Source: Kiritimatiellia bacterium (GTDB lineage: Bacteria > Verrucomicrobiota > Kiritimatiellia > RFP12 > UBA1067). Taken from it: DNA of 13,272 nt. A model generated the notes under the pieces. That model ran no database searches. It saw only the letters and a program-made list of their open reading frames with translations, and was not told the DNA's origin. Positions 1 through 8,378 of the stretch are shown here, in pieces. A program made the translations under genes and the position numbers. Position 1 is the stretch's first letter, and each line of letters starts with the position of its first letter. The stretch covers positions 1 to 13,272 of the forward strand of contig JAFVZE010000114.1 of NCBI GenBank assembly GCA_017508315.1. The letters are read 5' to 3'.

Positions 1-102
1 CTTTTCTTCCTCATGACGCATGCAGTCTACCAAATCCCACAGCCAATAGCCAAGCATATACAGTAGAACTTTTACAGAAGGGTCCTTTTTGCCAATAAAA
101 CC
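1..102 (-). CDS. Possible 5' end of an unrecognised gene, running off the left edge
   Basis: An open minus-strand frame of 34 codons runs from just after a TAG (bases 105-103) to the window edge without a stop. The only ATG in the first half is at base 57 (peptide MLGYWLWDLVDCMRHEEEK). The composition is aromatic and hydrophobic followed by acidic/basic residues, which reads like protein rather than a random frame, but the stretch is too short to identify. An ATT at about base 96 could be an alternative start; no clear ribosome binding site was seen. It could equally be a decayed remnant in the same frame as the short lysine-rich peptide that ends at the TAG. Low confidence. Confidence 0.25.
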
Positions 103-312
103 CTATGAAGATTTATTTTCACACACCTTCTTTTTCGTCGTAGACTTTTTCATCTGAAGGCGCTTTTCAGGCGCAAGAGCCATTTTCTTGAAGGCCGCAA
201 AATCGATGTCGACCCGGCTTTTCCGCCGGAAATCCGCGGCGTATCCGACGCGGATTTAGCGAGCACCAGCGCCGAAGCGACCCCGGCTCGAAGGCCTTGC
301 GTGCATCAATTC
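103..312. other. Intergenic stretch with GC-rich hairpin, no convincing gene
   Basis: Bases 1-180 are AT-rich and bases 190-310 are strongly GC-rich, so a composition boundary lies inside this gap. The GC-rich part contains a perfect 9-bp stem, AAATCCGCG at 230-238 pairing with CGCGGATTT at 249-257, with a 10-base loop. A second smaller stem (CCGG/CCGG) lies at about 214-229. Minus-strand frames here are short (26 codons from the ATG at 183 to the TAG at 103) and have no ribosome binding site. The structure could be a repeated intergenic element or a small RNA; the sequence alone does not decide. Confidence 0.35.
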
Positions 313-346
313 AAAAAAGTGGGATAAGGGTGACTATCCCCACCTT
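313..346 (-). terminator. Rho-independent terminator of the dnaB-GH16-addB-addA unit
   Basis: Read on the minus strand, GGTGGGGATA, the loop GTCACCCT and TATCCCAC (one bulged G) form a hairpin followed directly by TTTTTT (complement of bases 313-318). It begins about 20 bases after the addA stop codon, the expected place for an intrinsic terminator. AAAA on the opposite flank makes it partly symmetrical, so it might also act on + strand transcripts. Confidence 0.8.
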
Positions 347-364
347 TTGACGTTTTTAGAAGTT

Positions 365-3307
365 TCAAACCGGGGATATTCCAATCGCCGCGGCCGATTC
401 CACGACCGATCTGGTCCGGGAAAGCAGCAGCTTTGCCGAAATCCTCTCGGGCGGAATTCCGGCGAGCATACCGACCGCCCTGCGGTACGACGACATCTGC
501 GAACGGTAGGTTTCCCGCATCCGCGCCTCGTAAGCGCCGACGGTCTCGCCCCGACGCATGGCGTTCGTCTTGAAATCGTAGATTTCGGCCCTCCTATCCT
601 CCCCGGAGCCGGTGAACACGACCCGGTCGAACTGTCCCGATTCCCAGGCGCCGTCGGCGAATATCTCGTACGGACGTTCCCGCCAGAGTTCGGAGAACCC
701 CTCGGGTTTGACGAATGCGCGATCGAAGGCGTCCTTCGCCTCCCCGGCGGGGATCCATTCGATATTTTCATACATCGCGTGCATCCCCCTGCCGTACTCC
801 GCTCCCGCCGCGAATTCGTCATCGAAAAGCCGCTCCGCGGCAAGCCCCGTCATGTACGATTCGCTCGGACGCGCCTTCGCGACGTTTTCCCGCTTTCTCC
901 GCGCGGGCGGCGGTTTCCCGCCGTCCGCATCTCTGCCGTCCGTCCGCGTTCCGCACTTCAGATACCATTGCCGGTCGCCGCCGCTCTCAAGCCCGACCAG
1001 CCGCACCAGATCGCTGAACCTCGCCGGCTCCGAAGGCGGTCTGGCGTTCTGCGGATGCAGAATGAGCGTAAGCGCCTTCTTGGCCCGCGTGAGCGCGACG
1101 TAGTCGAGACACAGCGACGAGTACAGCTGCGAGAGCCGTCTTCTGCGCTCCGCCTGCCGCAGCACCGGATCGGACGCGGCGGTGCCGGACGAAGGATTGT
1201 CCAATATCCACTGCGGCTCGTCGTTCACCAGCGGCCCGGGATGCTTCGAGCCGTAAAGATCGTCGTACTCGTAAAACGGCACGATCACATGATCGAAACC
1301 GAGTCCTTTGGACTGGTGCATCGTCATGATGCGCACCATGCCCGACTGCGCGTAATCCCTGCGTCTGTGCTCCGCGAGATATCCGGCGAAATCCGAGAGA
1401 CGGACGGTCTCGTCGCGCAGATCCTCGAATTCCGCGGCGCATTTGACGAACTCCGCGAACCTCGCCTCGGTGAAATCGTTCCAGCTCTCGGGCACCTTTT
1501 TAAGCGCCTCGCGGACATCGCGGAATTTCCGCACCATTCCGAGACGGGTGAAATCGTCGAGCAGCGAGGCCGACAGTTCCGCGGCGCCGGGTACGCCGCC
1601 CGGGAACAGAGCTTCGGCTATCGGCGAATGCCGGATGCACGCGTACGCATAGCCGTCGCCGGGATGCTCGGCGAGCTTCAGCAGCATCGTGAACGCGACG
1701 AGCACCGGCGAATCCATGATCCCGCTGTCGCCCTCGAAAACGACGTTGTCGATTCCGCGGGACTTGAGATGCGCGAGAATCGCCTCCCCGAATCCGTTGT
1801 TGCGCACGAGGATCGCGCTCGTAAGCCCCCTTTCCCACGGTCTTACCGCTTTAAGCTCATTTTCGATATGGCGGAAGAAATCGCTCTGCTTCGCCTGAGC
1901 CCCTTCCTTTTCGGCCTGGATGACGTTTACGAACCCCTCGTTTTCGGTGTCGAAGCTCCGGTGCTCGGGGCACTTCCACCGCATCCGCGCATCGGCATCG
2001 TCCATGTCGAAGGCGCCCCGGATCACGGACGTGTCGAAAATCCGGTTGACCGCCGCCGATATCCGCGCGAGATACCGCCGGGACTCCACGAGTTCGCCGT
2101 TTTCGTCGGCGGATGCCGCAAGTTCCCCGAGTATCTGCACATCGCCGCCGCGCCATTCATAGATCGCCTGCTTGCGGTCGCCGACGACGAACACGCTTTT
2201 GCCGCCGTCGGACTGCCGGCTCTCCTCGATGAGACCGCTCAGCGCCGACCACTGTCCGCGGCTCGTGTCCTGGAACTCGTCCAGCGCCCAATGGTCGAGT
2301 TTCGCGTCCATGCGGTACTCCAGCGGAGCGAGCACGCCCGCGCCGAGACTGCCGATCAACCTCGGGACATCGTCGAACGTTACGAGCCCGCGCCGGCGGA
2401 TCTTCATCGCATAGGCCGCCTCGTACATGCGCATGAGCCGGTATATCCCCTGCGTGCGCCGCAACGCGCCGGCGATCCGCCAGCGGTGCATCATCGCGAC
2501 CGCCTTCGCGGCGAGAGGTTCGTCCTTCATGCATTTCGGCGCGTCCTTGACCGTCCCGCGGAACTCGCGGACCGCCCTGATGAAAGTATCGCATCCGCGT
2601 TTGGCGGCGCAGGGGGACGCCGAGAGAGTTTCCGCCAGCGAACGGATGTCCGCCAGCGTCACATCCAGTCCGCCGGGCGCGCTCCCGTTCCATATCCGAG
2701 GCGCGACTCCCCACGCTTCGCGCTGCGGCATGTCGCGCAGAGGCTGGTGCCACATTGAGATGAAATTCGAAAACTCCCCGAGAAAAGTCTTTGAACCGTC
2801 GCCGTCCAAAGCGAGGCGGAAGGCATCGCGGTATACGTCTTTCGCATCGTCGCTCCCGAGCGCCATCATCTCGTCGAGCAGCCTCCCGCGCTCCACCGGC
2901 GCGCGGAAATCGCCGAGCACCGTAACCTCCCCTTCCAGCCCCAGTTCCAGCGGCAGCATCCTGACGATTTTCATGAGGAAACTGTCGAGCGTGCCGATAA
3001 GCGAAAGGTGCTGCCGCGAAATCACCTTGCGGAGCATGGCGGAGAAATCCTCTCTGGAAAGCTTCCTGCCGGCATCGACCCTGAGACTTTCCGCCGCCGC
3101 CGCACCGTCACTCTCCGCCGCCGCCGACAGGCGTTCGATGAAACTGTTGAATATCTCCCCGGCCGCGGCGCGGGAAAACGTGAGCGCGACGATGCGTTCC
3201 GGCTCCGTCCCGCCGAAAATAAGTTTCAGAAGCCTGGTCACGAGCATGAACGTCTTGCCGGTTCCGGCCGACGCCTCGACGACGGTGAGTCTCGCGGGCG
3301 AATTCAT
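365..3307 (-). CDS. addA: AddA/RecB-like ATP-dependent helicase-nuclease (UvrD superfamily 1A)
   Basis: Predicted 980-residue cytoplasmic helicase-nuclease that would pair with the adjacent AddB-like protein to resect double-strand DNA ends for RecA loading. Visible SF1 motifs: Walker A ASAGTGKT at 12-19, motif Ia around 38-51, motif II LDEFQDT at 342-348, motif III GDRKQAIYEWRG at 376-387, motif V TMHQSKGLGFDHV at 662-674, motif VI YVALTRAKKAL at 736-746. The C-terminal RecB-type PD-(D/E)XK nuclease appears intact: H843, D894 (QFDRVV), D911-F-K913 and a QxxxY pair, Q937/Y941. The start is fixed by the ATGA overlap with the addB stop and by GAGGG seven bases upstream; the frame stays open upstream, but that part is antisense-like shadow inside addB. 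At 980 residues it is shorter than typical Firmicute AddA (about 1,200). A RecB naming is possible, but no RecD-like gene is present. Last gene of the unit, followed by a terminator. Confidence 0.85.
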   Translation of the reverse strand: MNSPARLTVVEASAGTGKTFMLVTRLLKLIFGGTEPERIVALTFSRAAAGEIFNSFIERLSAAAESDGAAAAESLRVDAGRKLSREDFSAMLRKVISRQHLSLIGTLDSFLMKIVRMLPLELGLEGEVTVLGDFRAPVERGRLLDEMMALGSDDAKDVYRDAFRLALDGDGSKTFLGEFSNFISMWHQPLRDMPQREAWGVAPRIWNGSAPGGLDVTLADIRSLAETLSASPCAAKRGCDTFIRAVREFRGTVKDAPKCMKDEPLAAKAVAMMHRWRIAGALRRTQGIYRLMRMYEAAYAMKIRRRGLVTFDDVPRLIGSLGAGVLAPLEYRMDAKLDHWALDEFQDTSRGQWSALSGLIEESRQSDGGKSVFVVGDRKQAIYEWRGGDVQILGELAASADENGELVESRRYLARISAAVNRIFDTSVIRGAFDMDDADARMRWKCPEHRSFDTENEGFVNVIQAEKEGAQAKQSDFFRHIENELKAVRPWERGLTSAILVRNNGFGEAILAHLKSRGIDNVVFEGDSGIMDSPVLVAFTMLLKLAEHPGDGYAYACIRHSPIAEALFPGGVPGAAELSASLLDDFTRLGMVRKFRDVREALKKVPESWNDFTEARFAEFVKCAAEFEDLRDETVRLSDFAGYLAEHRRRDYAQSGMVRIMTMHQSKGLGFDHVIVPFYEYDDLYGSKHPGPLVNDEPQWILDNPSSGTAASDPVLRQAERRRRLSQLYSSLCLDYVALTRAKKALTLILHPQNARPPSEPARFSDLVRLVGLESGGDRQWYLKCGTRTDGRDADGGKPPPARRKRENVAKARPSESYMTGLAAERLFDDEFAAGAEYGRGMHAMYENIEWIPAGEAKDAFDRAFVKPEGFSELWRERPYEIFADGAWESGQFDRVVFTGSGEDRRAEIYDFKTNAMRRGETVGAYEARMRETYRSQMSSYRRAVGMLAGIPPERISAKLLLSRTRSVVESAAAIGISPV

Positions 3308-6057
3308 TCCGCTGCCCTCGCCTTCTGGTCCGCGATCCATGCCGGATCTATCCCCTGCTCCGGAGACTCCCAGACAAGCCCGCCGTAGTCGCGGGCCCAT
3401 TCGCTGTCCCGGGACGGCGGATAGAATATGCCGCGCGCGATTCCGTCGAGGAGGCCGACGATCTCGTCTTCCGCCTCCGACTGCCCGGCGGGGCCGAATG
3501 CGTGCGCCTCGTCGAACATCGTATCCTCCGCCCTGCGCGCGAGTATGCAGTACAGCGCTTTCGCATCCGCCGCGCGACCGGCGAAGCGTCCGCAGCACTG
3601 GACCATCGCCCGGTAGACCGGGAGCTGGACGCTTCCCGGATCGTCCTTCGGCCGCTCCCACGTCTTGTAGTCGATGACGGCAAGCTCGCCGGTATGCTCG
3701 TTCTCGTCGATGCGGTCGACTTTCCCGCGAAGAAGCGTGCCGGAACTTTTTATCCGGCACTCCAGACTCTGCTCCGCGGCGACGATGCGCCATCCCGCCC
3801 GGCGCCGTGCCGCCTGCGCCGGCGCGAAATTCCGGAGCCGCGCGATCGCCGCCTCGCCCTGCAGTTCGATGATCGCCGGAAGATTCGTTCCGTATGCGCC
3901 GAGGACGAGGCGCATTTCGAGTTCCAGCCAGTTCGCGATCTCCGCCTCGTCCGCGGAATCCTTCGGCCCGTTCTTGGCGAAGCGGTCGAGCACCTCGTGA
4001 CACAGCGTGCCGAACGTCATCGCGTCAAGCTCCTGCGCGTTGTCGTCCGACGGCTCGCCGAACGTCTCCTGCAGAAAGAAGCAGAACGGACAGCGTTTGT
4101 ACTGATCGAGTCTGGTCGGTGAAATCGTCGCGCGCTCGACGCGCCGGCGCGGAGGGAAAGGCAGTCTGAGTCGCCACGCGTCCGGAAGCGCCTTAGGCGG
4201 CGACCCCTCGTGCCCTTTCGTCACGGCGTAAAGACGCCGCGCGAGGCCCGGAAGATCTCCGTCGCCGATTCCGCCGAAGAGTATGCGCGAAGGCTTCAAC
4301 ACGTTCCTGTCGGCCGCGATCTGGTGCATGTGGACGCGGACGCATCCCGCGCCGCGGCACCGCACGGCTTCGGCGAAGATGAACGAATCCCGCATCGCCC
4401 GCGATTCGTTCGTGGAAAGGCCGAGCGCGGCGCGCAGCGAATCCGGAACGAACGGATGCCCGACGACGCTTTCCGGCACGCAGCCTTCGTTGAATCCGGC
4501 GATCACCAGTTCATCCTCGCCGCACCACGGCACCTCCAGCCAGCCGTCGGCCGCGAGAACGTTGGGCGCGAGAGGTTCAAGCACATAGGATGCTCGCTTG
4601 AGCAGTTTCGAGAAAAGCATCGCCCGCCACCGCACGGCAACGGCGTCGGATTCGACCTCGCGCCTGAGAGCGCGCAGGCATTCGGCGGCGGCTACCAGTT
4701 CGCGGTCGCCGGGGGCGTGCTCGTCAAGCGTCCTGCCGGCGAAAATCCTGCGCAGGAAGGCGAACGCGTCGCCGAGCTGCGCCTTCACCAGTTCGCAGGC
4801 TTTTAGCAGCCCGGTCAGCGCCGTGCGCTCAGCGTCCCGCCGCGCGGATCCGATGTCGGAACGGATGGCGTCAAGCGTTTCGTCGAGAGTGCGCGGAAGG
4901 TGCGCGTTCTGCACCGCGTCCAACGCGCCGATGAAAGAGGCGATTCCCGGAAGAGGCTCCCCCAGTTCCCGCGACAGCCATCTGGCGACATCGCCCGTGC
5001 GCAGAAACGCCGAAAGCTCCCGGTACCCGCCCGACTGCGAAAGCGCCAGAATCCCGGACAGCAGCCGCCCGAGCGAAGATTTCGCCACACTCTCCCGCGA
5101 CGGGTTGCGCAGCACCAGTTCGGTCTCGGCGAACTTGTTCTGAAACGCCCCTTCAAGTTCCGGAAACATCTGCGGATCGCAGACCGCGAGCGCGGGCACG
5201 GCCTCACCGTCCTTCACCGCCCTGAAAAACTCCGCGATATCGTCCGCCTCCACGACGCCGGTGGGAGCGGGAAAAACATCTGACGGTCCGAGCGGGGCCG
5301 GGAAATGCGAAACCGGGCGTCCCCACTCGTCAAATTTCGAAGAATCGGCTTCGTCGGCATGCACCAGTACCGTGATTTTCTGGGCGGAATTGCCGAGATA
5401 TTTGACAAACGCGCTCTGGACATCGACCAGCCCCGGCAGGACGATCTCCTCTATCCCGTCCATCCGGCAGCCGGCCTCGACCGCCGAGCGCCGGGCGGCA
5501 AGGCGCGAAACAAGCCCGTTTCGTCTCAACCCCGCGAAGAAAAGTTCCTCCAGCTTTGCGATGTCGCGCCAGCGTCCGCTCTCGATCCCGCAGTCCACCT
5601 CACGGGCGAAAACCGCCCCCTCTCCGAGCACCTGCGGAATCGCGAGCAGCCCCTCGGCCATGTCCAGCGCCCAGCGCATGTCGCGATCTTCCGGAATCTG
5701 CGGGAAAAGCGACGAGTATTCCGAAAGATCGGCGGTTTCAAGCACTTCGGCGAGCGCGGCGATCTCCTCCGCCTCAGACGCGACGGGGACCCCTTCGCCG
5801 CCGAGAAGCGCGCTGGTCATGGAAACTCGCGGCGGCAGTATCCCGCCCCAGCCGGTGGCGGCGGCGCGTCTGGCGAGCGCGAAGCGCAGACGGCGGCCGC
5901 TCTGCGCGGTCGGCACCACGACAAGGACGTGCGCGAGCGATTTCGAACCCGACGGCGTATCCCTTACGCGCCCCGGATATCCGCCGCCGCCGCACAGCCA
6001 ATCCGCCGTCTCTTCGACGAGCTTGGCTTTCGGATTGAGATACCAGACGTGTTTCAC
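3304..6057 (-). CDS. addB: AddB-like PD-(D/E)XK nuclease subunit
   Basis: 917 residues. The N-terminal two thirds resemble the inactivated helicase fold of AddB/RecC: there is VLVVVPTAQSGRRLRFAL at about 44-61 in place of a Walker A loop, and ELVIAGFNEGCVPES at 516-530 matches the 'GLNEGxxP' segment of AddB proteins. The C-terminal nuclease domain carries CPFCFF (656-661), GTLCHEVL with H687, GKVDRID with D781, VIDYKT with D796/K798 and QLPVY (Q811/Y815), so the catalytic set looks complete. The cysteine cluster that forms an iron-sulfur site at the C-terminus of classical AddB is absent: no cysteine occurs after residue 837. The start codon is GTG, supported by GGAG about six bases upstream and a GTGA overlap with the GH16 stop. 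It overlaps addA by four bases, suggesting coupled synthesis of two subunits of one complex. A generic 'PD-(D/E)XK nuclease family protein' is the cautious name. Confidence 0.8.
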   Translation of the reverse strand: MKHVWYLNPKAKLVEETADWLCGGGGYPGRVRDTPSGSKSLAHVLVVVPTAQSGRRLRFALARRAAATGWGGILPPRVSMTSALLGGEGVPVASEAEEIAALAEVLETADLSEYSSLFPQIPEDRDMRWALDMAEGLLAIPQVLGEGAVFAREVDCGIESGRWRDIAKLEELFFAGLRRNGLVSRLAARRSAVEAGCRMDGIEEIVLPGLVDVQSAFVKYLGNSAQKITVLVHADEADSSKFDEWGRPVSHFPAPLGPSDVFPAPTGVVEADDIAEFFRAVKDGEAVPALAVCDPQMFPELEGAFQNKFAETELVLRNPSRESVAKSSLGRLLSGILALSQSGGYRELSAFLRTGDVARWLSRELGEPLPGIASFIGALDAVQNAHLPRTLDETLDAIRSDIGSARRDAERTALTGLLKACELVKAQLGDAFAFLRRIFAGRTLDEHAPGDRELVAAAECLRALRREVESDAVAVRWRAMLFSKLLKRASYVLEPLAPNVLAADGWLEVPWCGEDELVIAGFNEGCVPESVVGHPFVPDSLRAALGLSTNESRAMRDSFIFAEAVRCRGAGCVRVHMHQIAADRNVLKPSRILFGGIGDGDLPGLARRLYAVTKGHEGSPPKALPDAWRLRLPFPPRRRVERATISPTRLDQYKRCPFCFFLQETFGEPSDDNAQELDAMTFGTLCHEVLDRFAKNGPKDSADEAEIANWLELEMRLVLGAYGTNLPAIIELQGEAAIARLRNFAPAQAARRRAGWRIVAAEQSLECRIKSSGTLLRGKVDRIDENEHTGELAVIDYKTWERPKDDPGSVQLPVYRAMVQCCGRFAGRAADAKALYCILARRAEDTMFDEAHAFGPAGQSEAEDEIVGLLDGIARGIFYPPSRDSEWARDYGGLVWESPEQGIDPAWIADQKARAAE

Positions 6058-8378
6058 CGATTCTCCGCGCGCCTGAACACAAACGAGCCGATGTTCAACT
6101 GGGCATGGAAGTAGAACGAAACGACATGCCGGCCGGCCGGAAGTTCGAGTTTCTCGATAACCGCACTTTTGTCAAGACTCCAGCTGTCGGCATCGCCCGT
6201 ATATTCAAAGGAGAACACCCCCGCGGTCTTGCCGTCGACGACCACATGGACCGCGTGCCGTCCCTGCATCGCCGTTCCGTAACGCATCTCGGCGCGGTAC
6301 GGACCGGCCTCGGCGATATCCACGGTGTAATTAACCCACTCTCCCGGCATTATGCTCGCGATCTCGCTGGCGGTGCAGTCCAGATCGCCTTCCGTCCGCC
6401 GGGCCTGTCCCGATCGTGAATAAGCGTTGCCTTTGGTGGTGTCGTAATACGCGACCTTCTGTCCTCCTTCGTCGTATCGCCACGGCATAATCCGCCCGGG
6501 CAGTTTCTGCGCGATCCCTTCGTACGGACGCGTGGCGGGGTTGAAAAACTTCGGATGTCGGCGGATGACCTTTGCGGTACGGGCCACGGCTCCGCTTTCA
6601 TCCTGCACGAACGCGACGAACGAATGCGGCGCCTTGGCGAAATCGGGAACGACCTTCTGCCGACCGGTGCTCATGTAGCGCGTCCGGGAATACCAGTCCT
6701 TCGTCAGTTCGACATCGAACACGTAAGGCGCTTCTTTTTTGTACCCGATGAGATATCCGGCGTCGTAGAGATACACGCAGGCGATCCCCGCACCGCTCTT
6801 CGCCGATACGGAAGGAGCGACCTCGAAGCGCATTTTTTCTCCTTCATCGAAGAATTTGAGCGTTCCGTCGTCTTCCGCCGCCGCGCCCCTCCATTCGACC
6901 GACGGGAGCGAAGCGCTTTTCTCCGGCATTGCGTAGGCGCGGACGTAATCGACCTTGTACGTCTCCGGGAACTTTGCGCCGGTCTTGTCGAACCACGGCC
7001 AAGACTTGCCCATCACCTGTCCGGAGACGATGAGATGCAGCGGCGCGGTCGCCACGGCGTGGTTGATCGCGTCGTAGGTTACCGACGGCCAGTTGCTGTG
7101 GTTGGCGGCCGATTCGAGCAACCTGCCGTTCACGTAATAGGAAATCTCGAACGGCGTCCACTTGCAGCCGATCACCACCCAGTCGTCGATATCGCCATCA
7201 AGTTCCGAATTGTAGTTCCAGCTCTTTAGCTGATCGCCGAGATACATGTGCAGGTTGTGATCGAGCTGCAGACGGTTCTTGCCCTGCGGCGTTATTTTGC
7301 GCGTGTAGTAGTCCTCGAAAATATCGATCTCCAGACCGTCCACGAACGGATCGGAGTTGATGCGCCCGTACATCCAGAAAGCCGCCCACCAGCCGTTCTG
7401 GCGCGTTAGCTTCACCTTCGCTTCGAAATAACCGTAGACGAATTCGCGCTTCGACCGGAGCGAAGCCGATTCAAGCGTTTTTCCGTCCTTGCCGTAATCG
7501 GCTTCGATCTCCAAAACCCCCTTGCCGTCGACCCTCGTATGCTTGCCGAGAACTCCGCTGCAGTTGCGCCCGCGATGATACCATTTCGTCCAGTCGATGG
7601 AATCGCCGTCGAATTCGTCGGCGAAAACGAGCGGCCAGCCCTCCTTCACGGGATCGAAAGTCTTCGCCGGTTTGACGATGCAGGGAACATCTACCTTCTT
7701 CGCCGGAGCGGCCAAAGCGACAATGTGCTCGTCCACCGTGATTTCCGCCTTCCTGCCCGGTTCGGAACTTGCAAAAACCGTACTGACGCCAAGCGGCCGG
7801 TAACCGTAACCGTCTTTCCAGAGCCCGCCGAACAAGGCGGTCTTACCTTCTCGCGCATACGAACTCGAATCCGAAAGTCCGGAAACGACAAAAGAAAAGC
7901 CGCCGTCGTCGCCGATGTAAAGCGCGAACTCCGCCGGCAGCGACCTGACGGGGACCGGCAGCGTTTCCTCTTTCATTCCGTCACCCGCGATACGGCAGGG
8001 AAGCGTTCCGTTCTCCGGAGACAGAACCTTGACCGAAAACGTCCGGTTGAAGCCTTTGAGTTCCGTCATCAGGCTTGAACGCGCCCCCTTGAAGCCGTAT
8101 ATCCTAAGCGAATGGACGAGACGCACCCTTGCGCCCTGCGGAGGGTCGAACTCATTCCGGGACAGTTTGAGCGGGACCGACGAGTCCGTTTCATAAACGC
8201 CCATGCCGGTTTCCTGCAAGAGACCGGGCGCGACATAACCGGTTGTAAGCCGCGCCGCCCCTGAACGCCCGGCGTTTTCCTCGTAGCGTTCGGCGCAAAG
8301 CGTCTTGACCGTCGAATACCGCTCAGCGGCCGACACTGCGCAGGCCAACGCGCACAATACCATAACAGCTGTTTTCAT
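6054..8378 (-). CDS. Secreted GH16 family endo-glycanase with C-terminal CBM6-like domain
   Basis: 774 residues. A clear signal peptide (MKTAVMVLCALACAVSAA, cleavage near residue 18) predicts export. Residues about 20-235 are an uncharacterised beta-rich N-terminal region. Residues about 248-483 form a GH16 catalytic domain with the family signature EIDIFE: E350 as nucleophile, D352 as helper and E355 as acid/base. An Ig-like segment (about 492-608) follows, then a CBM6-like module (about 620-772; DEGG..VAYYDTTKGNAY and a PGEWVNYTVDI strand typical of the family). GH16 members hydrolyse beta-1,3/1,4-glucans, agars, carrageenans or porphyrans; the substrate cannot be read from the sequence. 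The start is supported by AGGA nine bases upstream and an ATGA overlap with the dnaB stop. Its position between dnaB and addB is functionally unexpected. Confidence 0.88.
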   Translation of the reverse strand: MKTAVMVLCALACAVSAAERYSTVKTLCAERYEENAGRSGAARLTTGYVAPGLLQETGMGVYETDSSVPLKLSRNEFDPPQGARVRLVHSLRIYGFKGARSSLMTELKGFNRTFSVKVLSPENGTLPCRIAGDGMKEETLPVPVRSLPAEFALYIGDDGGFSFVVSGLSDSSSYAREGKTALFGGLWKDGYGYRPLGVSTVFASSEPGRKAEITVDEHIVALAAPAKKVDVPCIVKPAKTFDPVKEGWPLVFADEFDGDSIDWTKWYHRGRNCSGVLGKHTRVDGKGVLEIEADYGKDGKTLESASLRSKREFVYGYFEAKVKLTRQNGWWAAFWMYGRINSDPFVDGLEIDIFEDYYTRKITPQGKNRLQLDHNLHMYLGDQLKSWNYNSELDGDIDDWVVIGCKWTPFEISYYVNGRLLESAANHSNWPSVTYDAINHAVATAPLHLIVSGQVMGKSWPWFDKTGAKFPETYKVDYVRAYAMPEKSASLPSVEWRGAAAEDDGTLKFFDEGEKMRFEVAPSVSAKSGAGIACVYLYDAGYLIGYKKEAPYVFDVELTKDWYSRTRYMSTGRQKVVPDFAKAPHSFVAFVQDESGAVARTAKVIRRHPKFFNPATRPYEGIAQKLPGRIMPWRYDEGGQKVAYYDTTKGNAYSRSGQARRTEGDLDCTASEIASIMPGEWVNYTVDIAEAGPYRAEMRYGTAMQGRHAVHVVVDGKTAGVFSFEYTGDADSWSLDKSAVIEKLELPAGRHVVSFYFHAQLNIGSFVFRRAENR

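Noticed and set aside
309..319. AATTCAAAAAA shared between the operon terminator and the inverted repeats at 11655/11979
   Set aside because: The shared string is short and A-rich and is explained by the terminator U-run; no further similarity follows.
347..2758. 803-codon open frame on the + strand opposite addA
   Set aside because: It is antisense to a gene with all helicase and nuclease motifs; its protein is Arg/His/Pro-rich with no domain, as expected for the mirror frame of a GC-rich gene.
3308..4003. Upstream extension of the addA frame by 232 residues
   Set aside because: The extension is Arg/Gly-rich, lies inside addB, and precedes a well-placed ATG with GAGGG and an ATGA overlap; Walker A begins 12 residues after that ATG, as normal.
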